Of a stretch of 64,000 nt of DNA, positions 1 to 8,452 are shown piece by piece. The DNA is from Alteribacillus sp. YIM 98480 (GTDB lineage Bacteria; Bacillota; Bacilli; Bacillales; Marinococcaceae). Numbering within the stretch: position 1 is the stretch's first letter; every line of letters starts with the position of its first letter. The notes under the pieces are model-generated. The model was not told the origin of the DNA, searched no databases, and saw only the letters and a program-made list of their open reading frames with translations. The DNA lies in the NCBI RefSeq assembly GCF_009765375.1, contig NZ_VTOK01000013.1, forward strand, positions 1-64,000, read 5' to 3'. The translations under genes and the position numbers were made by a program.

Positions 1-67
1 GGCGTTGTCACAGGACGTGACGCTCGTAGCCGAACTTCCTTCTTTTAAGGCGCTTGCGCTTTTCTTA
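1..67 (+). repeat. R1b palindromic repeat, 3' end only (cut by window edge)
   Basis: This is the right end of a repeat whose other visible copy is at about 41437-41552. Both share the run AACTTCCTT about 20 bases before a common right end, GGCGCTTGCGCTTTTCTTA (49-67; the other copy differs by one base). A small hairpin TCAC/GTGA lies just inside. The left half is outside the window. The right end is identical to that of the R1 copies, so R1 and R1b look like variants of one superfamily. The next R1 copy starts immediately at 67. Confidence 0.6.
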
Positions 68-229
68 AAAGGTAAGAAAATGATAAATAGTTGGCGTTTT
101 ACATGTCTAGCGCAAGCGCCTACTCGCTCGAGATTCCTTCGGTCCGTCAATGGAAAGCAAAGGTCAGCTTTCCATATGCCGCCCCTCCAGGACTTGTCGC
201 TCGTGAGCAAGGCGCTTGCGCTTTTCTTA
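67..229 (+). repeat. R1 palindromic repeat, copy 1
   Basis: This is a 163-bp element. Its near-termini form a perfect inverted repeat, GCGCAAGCGCC (110-120) against GGCGCTTGCGC (211-221), and an inner hairpin is formed by GGAAAGC (152-158) against GCTTTCC (167-173). It begins AAAAGGTAAGAA and ends CTTTTCTTA. Other copies lie at 4439-4600, 4902-5062 and, truncated, 21667-21754. Open frames crossing it are encoded by the repeat itself and are not genes. Confidence 0.85.
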
Positions 230-272
230 GTGATAAGTTTTTCTATTTAGAGGATATGTTCTAGAGGGGTGA

Positions 273-286
273 TACATATATATGTA
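273..286. promoter_or_regulatory. 14-bp perfect palindrome upstream of ylmC
   Basis: TACATATATATGTA reads the same on both strands and lies 32 bases before the ylmC start codon. It could be an operator or simply an AT-rich promoter element. No clean sigma-A promoter can be placed next to it, and ylmC-family genes are often sporulation-controlled, so the role is open. Confidence 0.3.
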
Positions 287-318
287 GTATTCAACTTTTG
301 CGTAAAGGGGCCAGGAAG

Positions 319-564
319 ATGAGAATTTCAGAATTACAAGCAAAAGATATAGTGAATATGCATACAGGGAAAAGGCTCGGTCATGCAGGAGATGTCGATA
401 TAAATGTTGAAACTGGTCAAGTGGATGCGATCATTGTAGGTGGATCTGCGAAAATGATGACACTTTTTAACCGTGATAATGAATTTGTCGTTCCTTGGAC
501 GCAGATTGTCAAAATTGGTTCTGATGTTATTTTAGTAAATTTATATGAAGGAGAGGCAGAATAA
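319..564 (+). CDS. ylmC: YlmC/YmxH family sporulation protein (PRC-barrel)
   Basis: An 81-residue protein of the YlmC/YmxH family, a single small PRC-barrel domain conserved in spore formers; its precise role is unknown. It begins MRISELQAKDIVN and contains the family's GxxGDVDIN and IIVGG strands. The ATG at 319 is preferred over a TTG at 298 because AAGGGG (304-309) sits 9 bases upstream and homologues begin at this methionine. It heads the ylm cluster, as in B. subtilis, and is separated from ylmD by 113 bases. Confidence 0.9.
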   Translation: MRISELQAKDIVNMHTGKRLGHAGDVDINVETGQVDAIIVGGSAKMMTLFNRDNEFVVPWTQIVKIGSDVILVNLYEGEAE

Positions 565-677
565 CACTACTGCCTCTAATACTTTGAACAAGGTCTTGCA
601 GGAATTTTCTATGGGAACAGCACAAAATATGTTAAAATAAATAGACTGATTGTGACGATTTTGACGAAGGAAGAGGT

Positions 678-1511
678 ATGATGGAAAAAGATCCTTTTTC
701 TAAAAAAAGCGAAAGAATTTTTACCGTAAACAGTAAACCATTTAAAAGAGAGCTTTCTCTTGCTGCTGGAATGACGACAAGAAAAGGCGGCGAAGGGGTA
801 AAGCCGTTTGATTCATTAAATACCGCTTTTCATGTTGGAGACGATCCGCAAACTGTTATAGCAAACAGAAAGAAGATTGGAAAAGAATTAGGTTTTCCAC
901 TTTCAAGCTGGACAGCTTCAGAACAAGTGCATGGCAGTGAGATAATAAAGATCAGGGCTGAGGATAAAGGAAAAGGGGCGTTATCCCGGCATTCTGCAGC
1001 TGGTGAGGCAGATGGGATGTATACAAACGAAAAAGAATTACTGCTTGTAAGTTTTTATGCTGATTGTGTCCCTTTAATCTTTTATGCACCAGCTGCCGAA
1101 TATGTAGGACTTGCGCATGCTGGATGGAAAGGAACCGCACTTAATATTGGCGGAAAGTTTGTAAACACATGGGTGGAAATCGAAAAAATAAATATAGAAG
1201 ACATCTATGCTGTTATCGGTCCGTCTATTTCTCAAGAAGCGTATGAAGTAGATGATAAAGTCATTTCTCAAATGGAAAAACTTATTCCATCTTATCCTGT
1301 CCCTTGGTATTCTACACGAAAAGGAAAGTTTCAGCTGGATATGAAAGAAATGAATAAAGTATTATTAGAAGCTGCCGGACTTCCTTCAGAAAACATTTTT
1401 GTAAGCAGCCATTGTACATACAACGAAAATGAATTATTTTTCTCTCATCGGAGAAATGGCGGAGGAACCGGCCGGATGATGTCTTTCATTGGATTAAAAG
1501 AAAATAAGTAG
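678..1511 (+). CDS. ylmD: Peptidoglycan editing factor PgeF / multicopper polyphenol oxidase family (YlmD)
   Basis: A 277-residue DUF152/PgeF-family protein. The family binds a metal through conserved His and Cys residues; all three signature blocks are present: SEQVHGSEI, FYADCVPLIFY and GLAHAGWKGTA. Work on the E. coli homologue implicates it in removing mis-incorporated L-Ser from peptidoglycan precursors; purine nucleosidase/laccase-like activities are also reported for the family. Two adjacent ATGs (678 and 681) follow the ribosome-binding site GAAGGAAGAGG; either is possible. It is followed 18 bases later by ylmE. Confidence 0.9.
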   Translation: MMEKDPFSKKSERIFTVNSKPFKRELSLAAGMTTRKGGEGVKPFDSLNTAFHVGDDPQTVIANRKKIGKELGFPLSSWTASEQVHGSEIIKIRAEDKGKGALSRHSAAGEADGMYTNEKELLLVSFYADCVPLIFYAPAAEYVGLAHAGWKGTALNIGGKFVNTWVEIEKINIEDIYAVIGPSISQEAYEVDDKVISQMEKLIPSYPVPWYSTRKGKFQLDMKEMNKVLLEAAGLPSENIFVSSHCTYNENELFFSHRRNGGGTGRMMSFIGLKENK

Positions 1512-1529
1512 AAAGGAGAAAAAGAAATA

Positions 1530-2210
1530 GTGACGGTAACAAACAACTTAGTTCAGATTCAGCAGACAATAAAAGAAGCATGCAGCCGATCAGACCGGCA
1601 CACCGATAAAGTAACGATTATTGCAGTTACTAAATATGTCACACTTGATAAAACAAAAGAAGCTATAGAAGCAGGCATTCATCATATTGGGGAAAACAGG
1701 CTTGAAGGGGCACTAGAGAAGTGGGAAGCATTTCATGGACAAGCCGAGTTTCATTTTATTGGTTCCCTTCAATCAAAGAAAGCGAAACACCTTGTCGATA
1801 AGTATGATTATATCCATTCTTTGGACAGGCTGTCTTTGGCAAAAGAATTACAAAAGCGTTGTCCAGATGATAAAAAACTTCAGTGTTTTGTCCAGGTTAA
1901 TACTTCTGGAGAAACGTCAAAATCCGGTCTTGCGCCTGAAGAGACGCTTGATTTTATTAAGAAACTTGAAGATTATCCTTCTCTTAAAGTGATTGGATTG
2001 ATGACTATGGCTCCTTATGAGGAAGATCCGGAACATACCCGCCCCGTTTTTCGCAGGTTAAGAGAATTACGTGATGAAATTCATGAACTCCATTTAGAAC
2101 ACGCTCCTTGTGAAGAATTATCGATGGGAATGTCAAATGATTTTCATATCGCCATTGAAGAGGGCGCGACATTTATTCGTCTTGGCTCCACGTTAGTAGG
2201 TCATGAATAA
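1530..2210 (+). CDS. ylmE: PLP homeostasis protein YlmE (YggS/PROSC family)
   Basis: A 226-residue member of the YggS family, which binds pyridoxal phosphate in a TIM-barrel fold and maintains cellular PLP and amino-acid balance. The cofactor lysine is K35 in IIAVTKYV, followed by the family blocks HHIGENR, FIGSLQSKK and GLMTMAP, and the C-terminal SMGMSNDF motif. The start is GTG at 1530, preceded by GAAAGGAG. It lies between ylmD and sepF, the conserved YggS-SepF linkage of Firmicutes. Confidence 0.93.
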   Translation: MTVTNNLVQIQQTIKEACSRSDRHTDKVTIIAVTKYVTLDKTKEAIEAGIHHIGENRLEGALEKWEAFHGQAEFHFIGSLQSKKAKHLVDKYDYIHSLDRLSLAKELQKRCPDDKKLQCFVQVNTSGETSKSGLAPEETLDFIKKLEDYPSLKVIGLMTMAPYEEDPEHTRPVFRRLRELRDEIHELHLEHAPCEELSMGMSNDFHIAIEEGATFIRLGSTLVGHE

Positions 2211-2242
2211 GCAGTGGTTAGAGGCGAAAAGGAGGGAATAGA

Positions 2243-2659
2243 ATGAGCTTCAAATCTAAATTTAAGCGCTTTTTCGAACTCGAAGACGAGGTGGTTGAAG
2301 AAGAGGCAGATATGACAGAAGGAATGCAAGCGTATGAAGAAAGGAAAGAAGGAAAAGGAAAAAATGTGGTCAGCCTGCAAAGTGTACAGCAGTCAGCTAA
2401 AGTAATGCTGATGGAACCCCGCCAATATGATGAAGCTCAGGATATTGCAGATCATTTAAAAAATAGAAAGTCTGTGATCATTAATGTGCAGCGCATTCAA
2501 AAAGAGCAGGCGCGCAGGATTGTTGATTTTTTGAGCGGCACTGTTTATGCTATCGGAGGAGACATCCAAAAAGTAGGTACGAATATTTTTCTATGTACAC
2601 CGGATAACGTCGATGTCTCTGGTGCTATATCAGAAATTTTATACGATACACAGGATTGA
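2243..2659 (+). CDS. sepF: Cell division protein SepF
   Basis: A 138-residue FtsZ-associated protein. An N-terminal membrane-binding amphipathic segment ([14 protein letters not shown]) is followed by an acidic linker, and then the SepF core from about residue 55 ([20 protein letters not shown]). SepF rings bundle FtsZ filaments and tether them to the membrane in Gram-positive bacteria. GGAGGG precedes the ATG. The position between ylmE and ylmG is the conserved one. Confidence 0.95.
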   Translation: MSFKSKFKRFFELEDEVVEEEADMTEGMQAYEERKEGKGKNVVSLQSVQQSAKVMLMEPRQYDEAQDIADHLKNRKSVIINVQRIQKEQARRIVDFLSGTVYAIGGDIQKVGTNIFLCTPDNVDVSGAISEILYDTQD

Positions 2660-2683
2660 TTGTAGTAAAGGAGAATGCAGAAA

Positions 2684-2938
2684 ATGAATACCATAGGATC
2701 GATACTGCTGACAGGTATGACGCTTTATTCTTATCTTATTATTATCTATATTTTAATGTCGTGGTTTCCAAATGCGCGTGAATCGTCGTTTGGGCAGCTG
2801 CTCGGGTCGCTAGTAGAACCGTATTTGGAACCGTTTAGAAAAATTATACCGCCGCTTGGAATGATTGATATTTCTCCTATCGTTGCTATTATTGCTCTTC
2901 ATTTCGCACGTTACGGCGTACAAGCACTATTTTTCTAG
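2684..2938 (+). CDS. ylmG: YggT family membrane protein YlmG
   Basis: An 84-residue YggT-family protein with two hydrophobic helices (about residues 3-27 and 64-84) around the conserved PYLEPFRKIIPP signature. The family is linked to nucleoid/division organisation but its biochemistry is unresolved. An upstream in-frame ATG at 2675 is only one or two bases from the Shine-Dalgarno sequence AAAGGAG; the ATG at 2684 has normal spacing and is chosen. ylmH follows after 10 bases. Confidence 0.88.
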   Translation: MNTIGSILLTGMTLYSYLIIIYILMSWFPNARESSFGQLLGSLVEPYLEPFRKIIPPLGMIDISPIVAIIALHFARYGVQALFF

Positions 2939-2948
2939 GGAGTAAACG

Positions 2949-3728
2949 ATGTCTGTTTTTGTACACTTTAGAAAAGAAGAACATGCTTTTGTAGAACAAG
3001 TTATGGAATGGAAAGAAGTAGTAGAAACAAAATATGAAAGAAAGCTGACAGATTTTTTAGATCCGCGTGAACAAGATATTCTCTCCTCCATTGTCGGAAA
3101 AGACGAAACGGTGCATCTCTCTTTTTGGGGAGGAGCAAACGGGTGTGAAAGAAAGCGGGCGCTGCTTTATCCTTTTTATGAAAAAGCAGAACCAGAGGAT
3201 TTTGAACTCACTTTATTTGAGCTGAAGTATCCGTCTAAATTTGTGACTATCGGCCACCGAGATGTGCTTGGTTCCCTAACCGGACTGGGGCTAAAGCGAA
3301 GCAAATATGGTGATATTTTAGAAGGCAGCGGACGTTTTCAATTTATTGCTGCAAAAGACATAGCTATTTTTATAGAAATGAACCTTCAAAAAATAGGAAA
3401 GGCATCTATCTCGCTTGAAAACATTCCACTTCAGCAGATGCTGCCGATAGAAGACTACTGGGAAGAGGTACAGACAACGGTTTCATCTTTTCGTCTCGAT
3501 GTTATGATCGCTGAAATGTATCGTCTATCCCGCAGCAAAGCGGCACCTTTTATAGAAAAGGGGCGCGTAAAAGTCAACTGGAAGTCAGTCGATCAAGTAT
3601 CCTTTCCGTTACAGCCAGGTGACTATGTTTCCGTACGCGGTCTTGGAAGGAGAAAATTGCTTCATACAGAAGGAAAAACAAAAAAAGGCCGCTGGAAAAT
3701 TAGTTATGGAAAAAAGCAAGATCCGTAA
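2949..3728 (+). CDS. ylmH: S4-domain RNA-binding protein YlmH
   Basis: A 259-residue YlmH-family protein. Residues 1-165 form the conserved N-terminal region and an S4 RNA-binding domain occupies about 180-245 (SSFRLDVMIAEMYRLSRSKA, then FIEKGRVKVNW). In B. subtilis, YlmH has been implicated in ribosome quality control, acting on stalled 50S subunits as an alternative to RqcH, whose gene is also in this window (22018-23736). The GGGAG before the ATG is the ribosome-binding site. Confidence 0.92.
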   Translation: MSVFVHFRKEEHAFVEQVMEWKEVVETKYERKLTDFLDPREQDILSSIVGKDETVHLSFWGGANGCERKRALLYPFYEKAEPEDFELTLFELKYPSKFVTIGHRDVLGSLTGLGLKRSKYGDILEGSGRFQFIAAKDIAIFIEMNLQKIGKASISLENIPLQQMLPIEDYWEEVQTTVSSFRLDVMIAEMYRLSRSKAAPFIEKGRVKVNWKSVDQVSFPLQPGDYVSVRGLGRRKLLHTEGKTKKGRWKISYGKKQDP

Positions 3729-3803
3729 ATGACAGGCAGGATTTTCACAACCGCTGTCGAAATATCATGTTACCTGAATAATAGTAGAATGGAGGTGGGC
3801 AAA

Positions 3804-4322
3804 TTGCCTTTGACGCCATTAGATATTCATAATAAAGAATTTACCAGAGGCTTTCGGGGATATGACGAAGATGATGTCAATGAGTTTTTAGATCAGGTCA
3901 TAAAAGATTATGAAAACGTGATTCGTGAAAAAAACGAATTGTTTTCAAAAGTAAATGAATTAGAAGAGCGGCTAGAACATTTTTCTAATATTGAAGAAAC
4001 GCTGAACAAATCAATTCTTGTAGCTCAGGAATCCGCTGAAGAAGTGCGTCGCAATGCAAAAAAGGAATCACAATTGATTATTAAAGAAGCTGAGAAAAAT
4101 GCAGATCGTATTATTAATGATGCCTTAAATAAGTCTCGTAAAATTGAACTTGAAATTGAAGAATTGAAAAAACAGGCTTCTGTTTATCGGATGCGTTTTA
4201 AAATGTTAATTGAAGCGCAGCTTGAAATGTTACATAATGATGATTGGGATACCGTAATAGATGCAGAAGAAAAACAAAGCGAAGAAGAAGTGGAAACAGA
4301 TAGGCAAAGACAGCTTGACTAA
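3804..4322 (+). CDS. divIVA: Cell division/polarity protein DivIVA (TTG start)
   Basis: A 172-residue coiled-coil protein that binds negatively curved membrane at septa and poles. Family residues are at the N-terminus: LTPLDIHNKEFTRGFRGYDE, with the conserved F and R of the membrane loop. The remainder is predicted coiled coil with an acidic tail. Homologues begin at this point, so the TTG at 3804 is the start; GGAGGTGG (3791-3798) lies 5 bases upstream. Longer in-frame starts, including an ATG at 3789 overlapping that Shine-Dalgarno, would add residues with no homology. Confidence 0.92.
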   Translation: MPLTPLDIHNKEFTRGFRGYDEDDVNEFLDQVIKDYENVIREKNELFSKVNELEERLEHFSNIEETLNKSILVAQESAEEVRRNAKKESQLIIKEAEKNADRIINDALNKSRKIELEIEELKKQASVYRMRFKMLIEAQLEMLHNDDWDTVIDAEEKQSEEEVETDRQRQLD

Positions 4323-4438
4323 GACAGGCTGTATGTTCTATAATTTTTTTAAATTTGAAAAACTCGGTGAGTTGCAGAATCCACATTTGCGGAATACCGT
4401 TGTTTAGCTTATACTATATTCGACTTATAATTTTTTCC

Positions 4439-4600
4439 AAAAGGTAAGAAATTATAAATAGTTGGCGTTTTACATGTCTAGCTCCAGCACCTATTCGCTC
4501 GAGATTCCTTCGGTTCGTCAATGGAAAGCAAAGATGAGCTTTCCATATGCCGACCCTCCAGGACTTGTCGCTCGTGGGCAAGGCGCTTGCGCTTTTCTTA
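4439..4600 (+). repeat. R1 palindromic repeat, copy 2 (upstream of the T-box)
   Basis: A full-length copy, close to copies 1 and 3, and ending GGCGCTTGCGCTTTTCTTA. Its left arm has drifted (CTCCAGCACC instead of GCGCAAGCGCC), so the outer stem is imperfect, while the inner GGAAAGC/GCTTTCC hairpin is intact. The right end supplies TTGCGC (4587-4592), 17 bases before TAAATA (4610-4615). This is a possible, weak promoter for the ileS leader. Confidence 0.85.
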
Positions 4601-4621
4601 TAGCACAATTAAATATAAAAA

Positions 4622-4860
4622 CAAAGAAAGGGACGCGCCTTTTTGATTTTTTCTATAGCGAGCCGTGGACGGTGAAAGCACGGTGAATGATCAAAACTGG
4701 ACATCACCCTGGAGTTCCAAAGCCGAAGAGTGGCGGCACTTTCTAGGCTTTTGGCGGTACAAACCGTTAACATAAAAGAGTGGATGCTGTTTTTGTAACA
4801 GCATAACTAGGGTGGTACCGCGAGACCTTCTCGTCCCTTGATGGGGATGAGGAGGTCTTT
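4622..4860 (+). promoter_or_regulatory. T-box leader (isoleucine) of ileS
   Basis: The T-box sequence AGGGTGGTACCGCG is at 4809-4822. It is followed by a terminator formed from AGACCTTCTCGTCCC and GGGGATGAGGAGGTCT with a short T run (4823-4860). The upstream Stem I region contains the likely specifier codon ATC (Ile) at 4703-4705. Uncharged tRNA-Ile would favour the antiterminator and allow ileS transcription. The leader is bracketed by R1 copies 2 and 3. Confidence 0.92.
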
Positions 4861-4901
4861 TACTGTTTAAAAGCCTTAAATGAAAAAGGCAGTCGTTTTT
4901 T

Positions 4902-5062
4902 AAAGGTAAGAAATTATAAATCGTTGGCGTTTTACATGTCTAGCGTAAGCGCCTACTCGCTCGAGATTCCTTCGGTTCGTCAATGGAAAGCAAAGATGAG
5001 CTTTCCATATGCCGACCCTCCAGGACTTGTCGCTCGTGAGCAAGGCGCTTGCGCTTTTCTTA
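4902..5062 (+). repeat. R1 palindromic repeat, copy 3 (between T-box terminator and ileS)
   Basis: A full-length R1 copy in the same orientation as copy 2. It lies inside the transcribed leader, after the T-box terminator and ending about 10 bases before the ileS Shine-Dalgarno. When transcribed it would fold into a long hairpin directly upstream of the ribosome-binding site. Confidence 0.85.
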
Positions 5063-5083
5063 AATAAAGGAGGAAGTCAGTTA

Positions 5084-7852
5084 ATGAGTTATAAAGAAAC
5101 ATTATTAATGCCGAAAACCGATTTTCCGATGAGAGGGAATCTTCCCAACCGGGAACCAGAAAAACAGAAAGAATGGGATGAACAAAATATATATGAAAAA
5201 GTACAAGAACGTACGAAAGACCGCCCTCTATTTGTTCTGCATGACGGTCCTCCATACGCGAATGGCGACATTCACATGGGGCACGCGTTAAATAAAATTT
5301 TAAAAGACTTCATCGTGAGATATAAATCGATGAATGGTTATCATGCACCTTACGTTCCTGGGTGGGACACACATGGTCTGCCTATTGAAACAGCCTTAAC
5401 AAAAAAGAAAAAAGTAGACCGCAAAAAAATGACAATAGCTGAATTTAGAAAAGCGTGTGAAGATTATGCTTTAGAACAGCTTGACCGCCAGCGTGAGCAA
5501 TTTAAGCGTCTAGGTGTGCGGGGGGATTGGGATAATCCGTATATCACGTTGACAAAAGAATATGAAGCGCAGCAAATTAAAGTATTTGGTGAAATGGCGA
5601 AGAAAGGCTATATTTATAAAGGGAAAAAGCCGGTATACTGGTCTCCGTCTTCTGAATCAGCTTTAGCGGAAGCAGAAATTGAATATCATGATAAACGGTC
5701 TCCATCGATTTATGTCAGTTTTGATGTAAAAGAAGGTAAAAATGTACTAGATGGAGACGAAAAATTTATTATCTGGACAACGACACCATGGACAATTCCA
5801 GCCAACCTTGCAATTACAGTTCATCCAGATCTCTCTTATGCTGTTGTGCAAGCAGGCGATGAAAAATATGTCGTTGCAGAAAAATTGATAGAACAGCTGC
5901 AAACAGAATTTGAATGGGAGAATTCAACGGTTCTGAAAACAGTACAAGGCAGAGAACTGGAACATATTATGACGTCTCATCCTATCTATGGGCGTGATTC
6001 TCTTGTTATTTTAGGCGATCACGTTACCCTTGATGCCGGAACTGGCTGTGTACACACAGCACCTGGACACGGGGAGGATGACTATGTTGTTGGACAGCAG
6101 TACGGGCTTGAAACGTTGTGCCCGGTAGATGACAAAGGTTATTTCACAAAAGAAGCACCTGGCTTTGAAGGACTGTTTTACGATGAAGCAAACAAACCAA
6201 TCACACAAAAATTAGAAGAACTCGGAGCTTTATTAAAACTAACGTTTATAACACACTCGTATCCACATGACTGGCGTACGAAAAAGCCGGTGATTTTCAG
6301 GGCAACTGCTCAATGGTTTGCATCGATTGAAGATTTCCGTGACGATTTGCTAGAAGCAGTTAAAAACGTTAATTGGCTTCCAGAATGGGGGGAAACGCGT
6401 CTCTATAACATGGTGCGTGACCGCGGTGACTGGTGTATTTCTCGTCAACGGGCCTGGGGTGTGCCGATCCCGATTTTTTACGGAGAAGATGGAGAAGAAA
6501 TTGTAACTGATGAAACGATTAATCATGTTTCTGAGCTTTTTCGCCAACACGGCTCTAATATTTGGTTTGAATGGGAGACAAAAGATCTGCTGCCAGAAGG
6601 GTATACATCTGAACATAGCCCGAATGGCGAATTTACAAGAGAAATGGACATTATGGACGTATGGTTTGACAGCGGTTCTTCCCACCAAGCCGTACTTGAG
6701 GAAAAAGAGCAGCTGCAGCGCCCGGCTGATGTGTATCTTGAAGGTTCGGACCAATACAGAGGCTGGTTTAACTCTTCCTTGTCGACGAGTGTAGCAACAA
6801 CTGGCCAGGCCCCATATAAGGCTATTATTAGTCATGGTTTTGCCCTTGATGGAGAAGGCCGTAAAATGAGTAAATCTGTCGGAAATGTCGTCATTCCTAA
6901 TAAAGTAATGAAACAGCTCGGGGCAGATATTTTGCGTTTATGGGTTGCTTCTGTAGATTACCAGGCTGATGTTCGCATTTCAGATAAAATATTAAAACAA
7001 GTAGCAGAAGCTTATCGTAAACTAAGAAATACCTTCCGTTTTTTACTTGGAAACCTGCATGACTTTGATCCGGTAAAAGACCGTATCGAAGAAAGGGATT
7101 TGCCTGAGCTTGACCGCTATATGCTAGTGAAGCTTCAAGATGTGATCAATAAATCGAAAAAGGGCTACGATGAATATCAGTTTGCCACTGTTTTTCACAC
7201 GATTCATAATTTCTGTACGATCGAATTAAGTTCGTTTTATATGGATATTGCTAAAGATACGTTATATATTGATGCCCCAAATAGCAAAAAACGTCGTGCG
7301 ATCCAAACAGTAATGTACGATACGCTTGTAGCACTCGTTCGCTTAGCTGCTCCGATCATTCCGCACACAGCTGATGAAGTATGGGCCTTTATTCCAGGGG
7401 TAGAAGCCGAAAGCGCACAGCTGACAGATATGCCGGAAGAAAAAGATGTCAGCCAAGCGAGTGAACTAAAAGAAAAATGGGACTTTGTCATGACTGCACG
7501 TGATGACATATTAAAAGCATTAGAAAATGCGCGAAATGAAAAAGTGATTGGAAAATCTCTCACTGCATCCATTACCCTTTATCCAGAGCAGGAGCTTAAA
7601 AAAGTATTAGAAGAAGCCGGCGATTTAACGAAATTGTTTATTGTATCCAATGCGTCCATTGCTGGAACAAAAGCTGATGCGCCGTCTTCTGCTGAAAGCC
7701 TGGAACATGTTGCTGTAGAAGTGAAACCTGCTGAAGGAGAAACATGTGAACGCTGCTGGACCGTAACAGAAACGGTTGGAAAGGATGCTGAACATCCTGG
7801 TTTGTGTGATAAATGCACAGATATCGTAAAAGAGCATTACAGTCACGTCTAA
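5084..7852 (+). CDS. ileS: Isoleucyl-tRNA synthetase
   Basis: A 922-residue class I synthetase that charges tRNA-Ile in the cytoplasm. The HIGH-type motif is HMGH at residues 64-67 (within [12 protein letters not shown]) and KMSKS is at 594-598. The editing (CP1) domain lies between them ([13 protein letters not shown] and [15 protein letters not shown]). A C-terminal zinc site is formed by C888, C891, C908 and C911. The ATG at 5084 follows AAAGGAGGAAG; a longer in-frame start at 5009 lies inside the R1 repeat and is rejected. Length matches the B. subtilis enzyme. It is controlled by the T-box upstream. Confidence 0.98.
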   Translation: MSYKETLLMPKTDFPMRGNLPNREPEKQKEWDEQNIYEKVQERTKDRPLFVLHDGPPYANGDIHMGHALNKILKDFIVRYKSMNGYHAPYVPGWDTHGLPIETALTKKKKVDRKKMTIAEFRKACEDYALEQLDRQREQFKRLGVRGDWDNPYITLTKEYEAQQIKVFGEMAKKGYIYKGKKPVYWSPSSESALAEAEIEYHDKRSPSIYVSFDVKEGKNVLDGDEKFIIWTTTPWTIPANLAITVHPDLSYAVVQAGDEKYVVAEKLIEQLQTEFEWENSTVLKTVQGRELEHIMTSHPIYGRDSLVILGDHVTLDAGTGCVHTAPGHGEDDYVVGQQYGLETLCPVDDKGYFTKEAPGFEGLFYDEANKPITQKLEELGALLKLTFITHSYPHDWRTKKPVIFRATAQWFASIEDFRDDLLEAVKNVNWLPEWGETRLYNMVRDRGDWCISRQRAWGVPIPIFYGEDGEEIVTDETINHVSELFRQHGSNIWFEWETKDLLPEGYTSEHSPNGEFTREMDIMDVWFDSGSSHQAVLEEKEQLQRPADVYLEGSDQYRGWFNSSLSTSVATTGQAPYKAIISHGFALDGEGRKMSKSVGNVVIPNKVMKQLGADILRLWVASVDYQADVRISDKILKQVAEAYRKLRNTFRFLLGNLHDFDPVKDRIEERDLPELDRYMLVKLQDVINKSKKGYDEYQFATVFHTIHNFCTIELSSFYMDIAKDTLYIDAPNSKKRRAIQTVMYDTLVALVRLAAPIIPHTADEVWAFIPGVEAESAQLTDMPEEKDVSQASELKEKWDFVMTARDDILKALENARNEKVIGKSLTASITLYPEQELKKVLEEAGDLTKLFIVSNASIAGTKADAPSSAESLEHVAVEVKPAEGETCERCWTVTETVGKDAEHPGLCDKCTDIVKEHYSHV

Positions 7853-7860
7853 TGAATAAA

Positions 7861-7904
7861 CTGTCCGGGTGCCGCACAATGACATGGTTTCCGGACAGCT
7901 TTTA
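7861..7904 (+). terminator. Intrinsic terminator after ileS
   Basis: CTGTCCGG (7861-7868) pairs with CCGGACAG (7891-7898), followed by CTTTT. The T run is short, so termination may be partial; lspA begins 75 bases later. Confidence 0.6.
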
Positions 7905-7978
7905 CATCCATCTGTATAACAAGCAGGTGTATGAAATTTATTTTTGCAGGCAAGCAGAAAAGCAGGGTGGATGGTATC

Positions 7979-8452
7979 ATGCTAATCGTTTATTATTTAT
8001 TGACTGTTTTTATTATTGGTTTGGATCAAATGACAAAGTTTTTAGTCGTCGAAAATATGGATATCGGTGAAAATATAGAAGTAATTCCGGGCTTTTTTTA
8101 TTTTACGTCCCATCGTAATGCCGGAGCAGCTTTTGGCATTCTCCAGGGGCAGATGTGGCTTTTTTACATTGTTACGGTTATCGTTATTATTGCTGTTGTT
8201 TATCATCTGCAAAAATACGGAAACGACAGTAAGCTTTTTGGTATTCCCCTCGCCCTTATTTTAGGTGGTGCAGTTGGTAATTTTATTGACCGCCTTCTTT
8301 TTGGGGAAGTTGTTGATTTCTTTAACGTTTATATTTTTACGTATAACTATCCGATTTTTAATATTGCCGATTCTGCGTTGGTGGTTGGAGTTCTTTTACT
8401 AGTTATTAAAATTACAGCAGATGAGTGGAAAGAAAAGAGGAAAAAAGCATGA
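7979..8452 (+). CDS. lspA: Lipoprotein signal peptidase (signal peptidase II)
   Basis: A 157-residue polytopic membrane aspartic protease that removes the signal peptide from diacylglyceryl-prolipoproteins. Four hydrophobic segments are visible. The catalytic aspartates are D104 in NFIDR and D131 in FNIADSA; the conserved D16 (GLDQMTK) and TSHRNAGAAFG are also present. The ATG at 7979 matches the start of homologues; an in-frame ATG at 7931 would add 16 charged residues before the first helix. The stop codon overlaps the rluD start (ATGA). Confidence 0.95.
   Translation: MLIVYYLLTVFIIGLDQMTKFLVVENMDIGENIEVIPGFFYFTSHRNAGAAFGILQGQMWLFYIVTVIVIIAVVYHLQKYGNDSKLFGIPLALILGGAVGNFIDRLLFGEVVDFFNVYIFTYNYPIFNIADSALVVGVLLLVIKITADEWKEKRKKA

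Noticed and set aside
5-250. 81-codon open frame at the left edge, and a similar 74-codon frame at 4462-4686
   Set aside because: Both are translations of the R1 repeat and share the same peptide segments only because the repeat is duplicated; no suitable ribosome-binding site.
67-5062. Possible CRISPR-like or integron attC-like array from the repeated R1 units
   Set aside because: Copies are 160 bp, irregularly spaced, not separated by unique short spacers, and no cas or integrase gene is present.
5009-5083. N-terminal extension of IleS starting at 5009
   Set aside because: The extra 25 residues come from the R1 repeat; the ATG at 5084 has the strong ribosome-binding site and matches family length.
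6350-6835. 161-codon open frame on the - strand
   Set aside because: Antisense to the middle of ileS, no homology recognised.
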